Below, one piece after another: positions 1 through 4,817 of a stretch of 5,980 nucleotides of DNA. This DNA is from Novosphingobium sp. (lineage in GTDB: Bacteria; Pseudomonadota; Alphaproteobacteria; Sphingomonadales; Sphingomonadaceae). The stretch is taken from positions 1 to 5,980 of the forward strand of contig JAIXYF010000122.1 in the NCBI GenBank assembly GCA_027490345.1, given 5' to 3'. Under the pieces are notes generated by a model. That model was not told the origin of the DNA. It was given only the letters and a program-made list of their open reading frames with translations, and did not search any database. Numbering within the stretch: position 1 is the stretch's first letter; each line of letters begins with the position of its first letter. The translations under genes were made by a program, and so were the position numbers.

Positions 1-764
1 TCCGTCCGCTGACGATCAACATGAACTTCAGCTACCTTCACACCGAAGTGTCGCAGGACAAGTTCCTTTCGAACCCGCGCGATTTCGGTGCGGGCCGCAA
101 GGACGCCGTGATCATCAAGGACATCACCAACGCGGCAAACTGCGCGGTGGCCTCGAACTCGAACAACGTTGCCGGGGTGAATGCCTTCGTCAACACGGCC
201 AACCAGCTGATCAACGCCGGGCAGATCCCGGGCGTTGCCGGCGGCGCCGGGCTCAAGGGCACCACCCAGTTCCCCGCTAACGGCGGCATTGCCTCCTCGG
301 GCGCCTACTCGATCTGCGCCGTGCTGGCGGCGCTGGCACCCACGGTCGGCAATGCGCCGGGCATTGGGGGCGTCACGGTTGAAGCATCGGGTCTGCCGGT
401 GAACATCCGTGGCAACGAGCTGCCCAACGCGCCGACGCTGAAGTTTGCGGCCGGTGTCCAGTATGCCGCCTCGATCGGTGCGCTGACCCTGACCCCGCGC
501 TTCGACATGACCTTCACTGGCGGGGCCAACGGCACGATCTTCAACGGCGTGATCGATGAGATCCCGGCGTTCACCCAGCTCAATGCCCAGGTTCAGCTCG
601 ATGGTCCGGACAAGAAGTGGTTCATCCGCGGCTTCATCCAGAACATCACCGACAACAACTCGGTGACCGGTCTTTACGTGACCGACCAGTCTTCGGGTAA
701 CTTCACCAACGTGTTCACGCTCGAACCGCGCCGCTACGGCATCGCGGCGGGCTTCAAGTTCTGA
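1..764 (+). CDS. TonB-dependent outer-membrane receptor, C-terminal part (5' end outside window)
   Basis: This is the C-terminal end of a beta-barrel receptor that would take up a ligand across the outer membrane using TonB/ExbBD energy. The open frame enters from the left edge (first full codon at 3), so the N-terminal plug and most of the barrel are missing. Visible features are alternating polar/aromatic strands (PLTINMNFSYLHTEV; LTLTPRFDMTFTGG; WFIRGFIQNITDNN), a long loop rich in Ala, Gly and Asn with only two cysteines (codons near 141 and 315), and a last strand ending LEPRRYGIAAGFKF. The terminal Phe preceded by alternating hydrophobics is the usual C-terminal signature of outer-membrane barrel proteins. 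The ligand is unknown. The gene faces the Rieske operon tail to tail, so any shared role in substrate uptake is inferred from proximity only. Confidence 0.88.
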   Translation, partial: RPLTINMNFSYLHTEVSQDKFLSNPRDFGAGRKDAVIIKDITNAANCAVASNSNNVAGVNAFVNTANQLINAGQIPGVAGGAGLKGTTQFPANGGIASSGAYSICAVLAALAPTVGNAPGIGGVTVEASGLPVNIRGNELPNAPTLKFAAGVQYAASIGALTLTPRFDMTFTGGANGTIFNGVIDEIPAFTQLNAQVQLDGPDKKWFIRGFIQNITDNNSVTGLYVTDQSSGNFTNVFTLEPRRYGIAAGFKF

Positions 765-771
765 TCGATTA

Positions 772-780
772 GGGGGGGGG
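772..780. repeat. Nine-G homopolymer after the receptor gene
   Basis: A run of nine G lies 7 nt after the receptor stop codon (762-764) and directly before the hairpin at 781. It is non-coding. Runs of this length slip during replication and are also common places for sequencing length errors. Confidence 0.8.
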
Positions 781-814
781 AACCGGCTCCGGTGCCTTGC
801 GCATCGGGCCGGTT
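781..814 (+). other. Long hairpin between receptor gene and terminator
   Basis: AACCGGC (781-787) pairs with GCCGGTT (808-814). After a single bulged T at 788, 789-795 pairs with 801-807 (one G-T pair), leaving the 5-nt loop 796-800. This gives about 14 base pairs with one bulge. No T-tract follows on either strand, so alone it is not a standard intrinsic terminator. It may protect the receptor mRNA 3' end or assist the terminator that begins 10 nt later. Confidence 0.6.
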
Positions 815-823
815 CGAAACGGG

Positions 824-853
824 CGCCGGGGGGAAACCTCCGGCGTCTTTTTT
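824..853 (+). terminator. Rho-independent terminator of the receptor gene
   Basis: CGCCGGGGG (824-832) pairs with CCTCCGGCG (837-845) as a 9-bp stem with one G-T pair, closed by a GAAA loop (833-836). TCTTTTTT (846-853) follows directly. The stem, the stable tetraloop and the T-tract in this order are those of a strong intrinsic terminator for rightward transcription. Read leftward, no T-tract follows the stem, so it should not stop transcripts arriving from the luxR-type gene. Confidence 0.85.
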
Positions 854-908
854 GTGCGCAGCTTAGTGCTGCCAGTGGCTGCAGGCGCGGCGGCCAGCGG
901 CTCTGGTG

Positions 909-946
909 TTCAGGTATTCAGGTATTCAGGTATTCAGGTATTCAGG
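909..946. repeat. 8-bp tandem repeat (TTCAGGTA x4 plus partial fifth)
   Basis: Four perfect head-to-tail copies of TTCAGGTA occupy 909-940, and a fifth partial copy, TTCAGG, follows at 941-946. The array overlaps the 3' end of the luxR-type gene: the last three codons (Leu-Asn-Thr) and the TGA stop (934-936) lie inside it. The gene enters the array in a fixed phase and meets a stop within two units, so gain or loss of copies should leave the protein unchanged. Confidence 0.9.
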
Positions 947-1842
947 GAGATATAGCCAAGCTGCGCCGCCTTGAACACGGTCTGGCTGCGGTTGACGGCG
1001 TTGAGCTTGACCGAGGCGTTGTAGATGTGGAAGCGGACCGTGGCGCGGCTGCGGCTCATGATCATGCTGATTTCGATGTCGGTCTTGCCGATCGCGGCCC
1101 AGCGCAGGCATTCCACTTCGCGCTTGGACAGGCGGGTGCCGGGGGGCAGCGCCTGAACCGAACCCATGGCGTGGACATAGCTCGCAATGAAGGTGCGGGC
1201 ATATGTGCCCAAGGCATCGCCCTGCCGCACGTACAGGTCTTCCAGATCGGTAACGTCGGGTTCGAGCGGATTGAAGCTGACTGCGCCGATCTGGCCGAAC
1301 GGCAGGTGGACCGGCACCACGATGGCTGCACGGGTCATTGCGCGCGCGGCGAAATTGGCAAGGTCTATCGCGGCAAGATAGTGGTTGGGCTGGCGGGTGC
1401 GAAAGCCATCCGCATTCACCCAGAACGGCTCGCTTTCAAAGCGGCAGGCCGAAGCGATGGGGGAATCGAGCGCGATGCGCGAATTGCGCCACCATGCCTT
1501 GGCATCGGTCCAGCCGAACACATCCCGCGCGAGAATGTTGCCCTCGGCATCGATGGGGGTGCGCTTGTCGGCAATGTTGTGCGCAGGCGCGGCACGCAGG
1601 CCGTGCGCGAGCGCGAGGGCGTGGAGCGCCTCAGCCGCGCAGTGCACATCCTGCGGGCAAGTAATGCGCACGCTGTCGATCGTGGCGACCGGGAAGACAG
1701 GCGTGCGCGCGGCGCGGCCAACCGGCAGTGGAGTGATGGTTGCCGCCGCGCGGGGCTGGGCCTCTGCTTTGGGCTGGGCAACTGCTCCGGCCGTTGACCG
1801 GGGCAGGGTCGCGGCGCTGCCTTTGCGTGGGATCATCGTCAT
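934..1842 (-). CDS. LuxR-family transcriptional regulator (ligand-binding domain plus C-terminal HTH)
   Basis: A cytoplasmic DNA-binding regulator of about 302 residues. Residues 1-50 form an Ala/Pro/Arg-rich, probably disordered extension. Residues about 60-225 resemble the autoinducer-binding domain of LuxR proteins, with Asp126 and Trp141 spaced as Asp70 and Trp85 of TraR. Residues 236-300 are a clear LuxR-type helix-turn-helix (LSKREVECLRWAAIGKTDIEIS, then TVRFHIYNASVKLNAVNR). It is the last gene of the operon, 64 nt after the Rieske alpha gene, and no luxI-type synthase is in the window, so it is probably a LuxR solo that senses a pathway compound or a foreign signal. Two starts are possible, 1842 and 1836 (Met1 and Met3). 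The ribosome binding site fits Met3 slightly better (6 nt against directly adjacent). What it senses is unknown. Confidence 0.85.
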   Translation of the reverse strand: MTMIPRKGSAATLPRSTAGAVAQPKAEAQPRAAATITPLPVGRAARTPVFPVATIDSVRITCPQDVHCAAEALHALALAHGLRAAPAHNIADKRTPIDAEGNILARDVFGWTDAKAWWRNSRIALDSPIASACRFESEPFWVNADGFRTRQPNHYLAAIDLANFAARAMTRAAIVVPVHLPFGQIGAVSFNPLEPDVTDLEDLYVRQGDALGTYARTFIASYVHAMGSVQALPPGTRLSKREVECLRWAAIGKTDIEISMIMSRSRATVRFHIYNASVKLNAVNRSQTVFKAAQLGYISLNT

Positions 1843-1852
1843 CCTCCTCCTT
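1843..1852 (-). promoter_or_regulatory. Ribosome binding site of the luxR-type gene
   Basis: On the minus strand AAGGAGGAGG (1852 to 1843) directly abuts the first ATG (1842-1840) and lies 6 nt before the second ATG (1836-1834). It is by far the strongest Shine-Dalgarno sequence in the window. With Met1 only the left part (AAGGAG) can serve, at a spacing of 4 nt. With Met3 the whole motif has normal spacing. The regulator may therefore be translated well even if little mRNA reads through from the operon. Confidence 0.75.
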
Positions 1853-1895
1853 GGTCACGCCCGCTTGCCGGGTCGGACAGCCTGCACAGGCCTGA

Positions 1896-1917
1896 GGCGG
1901 CGCTTGTCAGCGCCGCC
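1896..1917 (-). other. Strong hairpin at the stop codon of the Rieske gene, before luxR-type gene
   Basis: GGCGGCGCT (1896-1904) pairs perfectly with AGCGCCGCC (1909-1917) over 9 bp with a 4-nt loop. On the minus strand the loop and the end of one arm contain the TGA stop (1909-1907) of the upstream oxygenase gene. No T-tract follows, so it is not a classical terminator. It could stabilise the upstream mRNA against 3' exonucleases or lower read-through into the regulator gene. The remaining 1853-1895 holds only short palindromes (CCTGCACAGG at 1881-1890, CAGGCCTG at 1887-1894). Confidence 0.6.
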
Positions 1918-3250
1918 CTGCGATGTAGTCGTTGAGCACTTCGTGGAAGCGATGGACGCGGGTTTCCTGCCCCGCGAGATGGGCCTTATCGAAGCCGAGC
2001 GAGTGCAGGCCCTGTTGCTGGGTGACCGCCACCTCAAGATCCTGAATCAGGAAATCGCCCTGCTTGATTTCGGCCTGATAGGCCGCGAATTCGCCGGTTT
2101 GGTGCTCCGTATCGGCCCACGGGCGCATGCCATATAGCGTCGGGATCTCCTGCCCTTTCACTTCGGGTGAGAGATACCAGTAATCGAAGGTCGACCAGTT
2201 TGGGTCTTCCATATCGGGTTCTGTGCGGAACACGTGGAGGCCTTCGGGCGTGCCGGTCAGGGTCAGATTGGGAAAGCAGGTGTGGTGGAACTGGTCAGTC
2301 AGCTCGGCATCGCTCAGCGTGTCGAAGTGCACGAACCCCCGCGCCGGGCCAAGCTTGCGCCGCGCTTGCTGCAAGGCAATCCGCCCTTCCTGCGCACGGC
2401 CCTCGAACTCGGCGGGGTCGAGGCCCCATTCCTTCAGCACATCCGCCCACAGCGGCTTCACTTGCTGCGCATCGGGATAGCGGCTGGAGGGCTGGAGCTT
2501 CTCGATCATGCGGTTGTGCCCGCTGGGGTACATTTCGAACACGGTGGTCGAGTAGTGATCGTCGATCATGCCTTCGAACTGCGGATGCACCGCCGGGATG
2601 TGATAGGCCTCGTTGAAGTTGTCGGAGGCGAACTTCCAGTTGGTGTTGACGCGCAGCGTGCGCCACACGACGCGCTTCCAAGAAGCCAGATCGCGCCCCG
2701 CCAGCAGCGTGGGGATGGGGTGGAGGTATTCGAGCAGCGGCACCGCGTTGGGATCGAAGCTGTAGAAGATGAAGCCGCCCCAGCTCTCGCAGGGAACTTC
2801 CTTCAGCCTGAGCTTGCCGCAGGGCGAACCTTCCGCAAAGTCTTCCTCGTCCTGAACCCAGTCCAGACCGCCATCGATGCCCCATTTCCAGCCGTGATAG
2901 GGGCAAGTGAAGTGCTGGTTCACGCCGCCTTCCGCTGTGCTGACCAGCCGGTTGCCGCGGTGGCGGCAAACATTGTGGAAGGCGCGGATGGAACCATCGT
3001 GCTGCTTCACCATCATCACCGACTGGCGCAGGAAATTGTGGGTGACGAAATCGCCCGCCTCTTCAAGTTGCGAAACGCGCCCGCCAAGGTGCCAGACGCG
3101 GGTCCACATCTTTTCCCATTCGAGCTTCGCGAAGTCCTTCGACGTGTATCGCTCGCCGGTGATCGCATCGCCGCGCGCGCGGGGAAATTCCGCGTCTGGG
3201 CTGGTGGGATAGTTGGCGGCGGGATCGGGAATGGTGATGTAGTCGGCCAT
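1907..3250 (-). CDS. Rieske non-heme iron oxygenase, alpha (catalytic) subunit, complete
   Basis: A cytoplasmic oxygenase subunit of 447 residues, close to the usual length (naphthalene dioxygenase alpha has about 449). Residues 50-165 form the Rieske [2Fe-2S] domain, with ligands Cys95-x-His97 (CRHRGN) and Cys116-x2-His119 (CPYHGWKW). The catalytic domain carries DNFNEAYHIPAVHPQ, with iron ligands His217 and His222, and the probable carboxylate ligand Asp404 in QDLEVAVTQQQG. The residue matching the bridging Asp205 of naphthalene dioxygenase is Glu214. The family activates O2 to hydroxylate, dihydroxylate or demethylate aromatic, steroid or amine substrates, using electrons from a reductase (with or without a ferredoxin). 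None of those partners is in the window. The ATG at 3250 has GGAG 7-10 nt upstream and lies 15 nt after the preceding gene. The substrate cannot be assigned. Confidence 0.93.
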   Translation of the reverse strand: MADYITIPDPAANYPTSPDAEFPRARGDAITGERYTSKDFAKLEWEKMWTRVWHLGGRVSQLEEAGDFVTHNFLRQSVMMVKQHDGSIRAFHNVCRHRGNRLVSTAEGGVNQHFTCPYHGWKWGIDGGLDWVQDEEDFAEGSPCGKLRLKEVPCESWGGFIFYSFDPNAVPLLEYLHPIPTLLAGRDLASWKRVVWRTLRVNTNWKFASDNFNEAYHIPAVHPQFEGMIDDHYSTTVFEMYPSGHNRMIEKLQPSSRYPDAQQVKPLWADVLKEWGLDPAEFEGRAQEGRIALQQARRKLGPARGFVHFDTLSDAELTDQFHHTCFPNLTLTGTPEGLHVFRTEPDMEDPNWSTFDYWYLSPEVKGQEIPTLYGMRPWADTEHQTGEFAAYQAEIKQGDFLIQDLEVAVTQQQGLHSLGFDKAHLAGQETRVHRFHEVLNDYIAGRR

Positions 3251-3265
3251 CGCAGGTCTCCGGCG

Positions 3266-3706
3266 TTACTGGGCGTTTTCGAGCGAGCCGCTGAGCGGCA
3301 TCAGGAAGTCCATCGTGTAGCGCGCGGCCTTCCAGCCAGCGGCGGTGCGCACGACATCGAAGTAGTAGCGGCCGTTGACCGTCACGCCCTGGCCGTCCTT
3401 GCCCACGCCCATGCCGATCACATAGGCGCGGATCGAGGCGGTATCCCCGGCATAGGCAGTGATCGCGAAGTTGGTGAGGTAGTGCGCGTGGTTCGCCATG
3501 TTGGCGAAGACAGTGGTGAAGAACGCACGGATGCCCTCATGGCCGTTCACCGGCGCAAGGCCGATGCCGGAAAGATCGAACACGGCATCGGGCGTGAACA
3601 CATCGAGCACGCCTTCGATATTGCCGATGGTATCGACCGCGTGGGCATAGGCGATCAGCACGTCCTGAATGGCGAAGCGGTCTTCGATGGGGCAGGGTAC
3701 GGACAT
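3266..3706 (-). CDS. SnoaL-like / NTF2-fold protein (146 aa)
   Basis: A small cytoplasmic alpha+beta-barrel protein of the SnoaL-like/NTF2 superfamily. The pattern fits: N-terminal helices (IEDRFAIQDVLIAYAHAVDT), FTPDAVFDLSGIG, GHEGIRAFF, an AHYLTNFAI strand, and a closing strand pair (VNGRYYFDVVRT, GWKAARYTMDFL). Asp25 and His75 occupy the positions of the catalytic Asp25/His73 pair of LinA (gamma-HCH dehydrochlorinase) and of the related pair in scytalone dehydratase, so a dehydratase, isomerase or lyase role is possible. The ATG at 3706 was chosen because AAGGA lies 10 nt upstream and the fold begins just after it. A longer frame upstream would run deep into the VOC gene. It sits 17 nt after the VOC gene and 15 nt before the Rieske gene. 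The exact reaction is unknown. Confidence 0.82.
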   Translation of the reverse strand: MSVPCPIEDRFAIQDVLIAYAHAVDTIGNIEGVLDVFTPDAVFDLSGIGLAPVNGHEGIRAFFTTVFANMANHAHYLTNFAITAYAGDTASIRAYVIGMGVGKDGQGVTVNGRYYFDVVRTAAGWKAARYTMDFLMPLSGSLENAQ

Positions 3707-3723
3707 GAGGCGGGTTTCCTTGG

Positions 3724-4278
3724 TCAGGCGGGGAAGAGGGGGCGGATGGGGTCGGTCACGCCGTCCCAGCCTTGCGCACCTTCGGCGATGCGGATGAAGG
3801 CGGCGGTCTGGGCCTCGTCCTGCTCGACGATTTCCATCATGCAGCCGAGTGCGGGGGCGGTATCTATGTAGCAGAAGCGCATTTCGCCAAACTGGCCGGC
3901 GACCGCGACGGCAAAGCCCTGATCGGTGTAGCGTTGGCACACCGCGTCGTAGTCATCGGTGTAGATGCAGAAGTGGTGGAAGCCTTCTTGGCCCTTGGGC
4001 ACGGTGTCGCGATAGGCGCTGGGGTTGTCGCAGTGCTGCTGGATCAGCTCCACCTGCACGCCGCCCGATTGCGCGATGGCAACGGTGAAGTCGATCCCGT
4101 CGACCAGCGCACCGCGATAGCGCGCTTCATTGAGCTGGATATGCGGCACGAGGAAGAACGGGCCGATGCCGGTGGCGGCAATCCATGCGCGGGCAGCCTT
4201 CTCGACATCTTTGACGATGAAGGCTGCCTGCATCAGGTGGGGGCCGGTCTGGCCGGGGGTGATGGAAATGGGCGGCAT
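3724..4278 (-). CDS. VOC-superfamily (glyoxalase-fold) metalloprotein (184 aa)
   Basis: A cytoplasmic protein with two beta-alpha-beta-beta-beta modules of the vicinal oxygen chelate superfamily, closest in style to glyoxalase or methylmalonyl-CoA epimerase-like proteins. Module 1 begins LMQAAFIVKDVEKAARAW and ends VQVELIQ. Module 2 begins GFHHFCIYTDDYDAVCQRY and ends CMMEIVEQ. By alignment to the fold the metal ligands would be Gln17, Glu77, His102 (or His101) and Glu149, a complete set. Members of the superfamily perform isomerisation, epimerisation or ring cleavage on substrates with adjacent oxygens, so it may act on an oxidised product of the oxygenases. The ATG at 4278 is chosen because AAGGA lies 8 nt upstream and overlaps the stop codon of the preceding gene. 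The substrate is not known. Confidence 0.85.
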   Translation of the reverse strand: MPPISITPGQTGPHLMQAAFIVKDVEKAARAWIAATGIGPFFLVPHIQLNEARYRGALVDGIDFTVAIAQSGGVQVELIQQHCDNPSAYRDTVPKGQEGFHHFCIYTDDYDAVCQRYTDQGFAVAVAGQFGEMRFCYIDTAPALGCMMEIVEQDEAQTAAFIRIAEGAQGWDGVTDPIRPLFPA

Positions 4279-4286
4279 GTTCGGAG

Positions 4287-4291
4287 TCCTT
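4287..4291 (-). promoter_or_regulatory. Ribosome binding site of the VOC gene, overlapping upstream stop
   Basis: On the minus strand TAAGGA holds both the TAA stop of the SnoaL-like gene (4292-4290) and an AAGGA Shine-Dalgarno sequence (4291-4287), 8 nt before the ATG at 4278. Ribosomes finishing the upstream gene therefore stop on the ribosome binding site of the next one, which suggests coupled translation. This also supports the short start over a longer in-frame extension. Confidence 0.65.
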
Positions 4292-4817
4292 AAACCGGCC
4301 AGTTGCGGGTTTCGCTGAAGTCGGCGCCGGCCCTCGCGCCCATCGGCAGGGCGTTGTCTTTCAGGAACTGGTCGGCGGCGGGCGTGCTCTTGGCCCAATC
4401 GACCAGCTCGCGGCGGCGCACGATGCGCCAATCACCATTCCGGCAGGCGTATTCGTCAATATAGCGGCCCGCCACGAGGAGGTCGGTGGGGACGCCCTCT
4501 TCGCTCAGGCGATGCCAGGCGAAGAAGTAGACCTCGCCCGAGGCGGCATCGCCGTTCACGGTGAGTTGCACCTGCCCGATGATGTGCTGGCTGCCCTCGA
4601 TATCGCCGAGGAAGCCTTGCGCGAAGGCGACGAACTCGTCCGCGCTGCCATTCATCAGGCCGCAGTCTACCCATGCATCATCGTGGAAGGCACTGCGGTG
4701 CAGCACAGGATCGAGCCGGTCCTGCCCGCGCATGTAGCGGCACAGGCAATCGTTGATATCGCGCCGGGCCGCCAGATCGCGCACTTCCGCTTCGAGGTCG
4801 AAGGCGCCGGCCATCAT
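4290..4817 (-). CDS. SnoaL-like / NTF2-fold protein (175 aa)
   Basis: A second, diverged SnoaL-like protein. The N-terminal helix pair RRDINDCLCRYMRGQDRLD followed by HDDAWVDCG is typical of the SnoaL-like group usually annotated as nuclear transport factor 2 family. Asp33 and His78 (GSQHIIGQ) match the catalytic Asp/His pair of LinA and scytalone dehydratase. It continues with the barrel strands GEVYFFAWHRL, LLVAGRYIDEY and WRIVRRRELVDW, and has a tail of about 30 residues beyond the fold. It could be a dehydratase or isomerase acting after the oxygenase. Classical dioxygenase beta subunits share this fold, so a structural partner role is the main alternative. The first ATG overlaps the upstream stop by 4 nt (ATGA). 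The second ATG (4814-4812) has better spacing, 7 nt from GGAG, and would shorten the protein by one residue. Confidence 0.83.
   Translation of the reverse strand: MMAGAFDLEAEVRDLAARRDINDCLCRYMRGQDRLDPVLHRSAFHDDAWVDCGLMNGSADEFVAFAQGFLGDIEGSQHIIGQVQLTVNGDAASGEVYFFAWHRLSEEGVPTDLLVAGRYIDEYACRNGDWRIVRRRELVDWAKSTPAADQFLKDNALPMGARAGADFSETRNWPV

Noticed and set aside
857..908. Intrinsic terminator for the luxR-type gene
   Set aside because: Only short stems such as CCAG/CTGG were seen on the minus strand and no T-tract follows them.
909..946. CRISPR-like or phage attachment repeat
   Set aside because: Units are 8 bp, directly adjacent with no spacers, and no integrase or cas gene is present.
1027..1797. 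Plus-strand open frame of 256 codons opposite the luxR-type gene
   Set aside because: Antisense shadow of a gene with an unmistakable helix-turn-helix; its protein is low-complexity, Ala/Arg/Gly-rich, with no motif.
2234..3871. Long plus-strand open frame of 545 codons opposite the Rieske and SnoaL genes
   Set aside because: It lies antisense to two genes with clear family motifs, spans their junction, shows no recognisable domain and is explained by the high G/C at codon third positions.
3707..3940. N-terminal extension of the 146-residue SnoaL-like protein
   Set aside because: The extension overlaps the VOC gene, is Arg/His-rich junk in translation, and the ATG at 3706 has its own ribosome binding site at the start of the fold.
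4279..4431. N-terminal extension of the VOC protein
   Set aside because: It overlaps the upstream SnoaL-like gene in another frame and is Arg-rich; the ATG at 4278 has a well-placed AAGGA.
4290..4817. Classical dioxygenase beta subunit (PF00866) call
   Set aside because: The N-terminal YMRGQDRLD-type motif and the Asp/His pair fit SnoaL-like enzymes better; kept only as an alternative.
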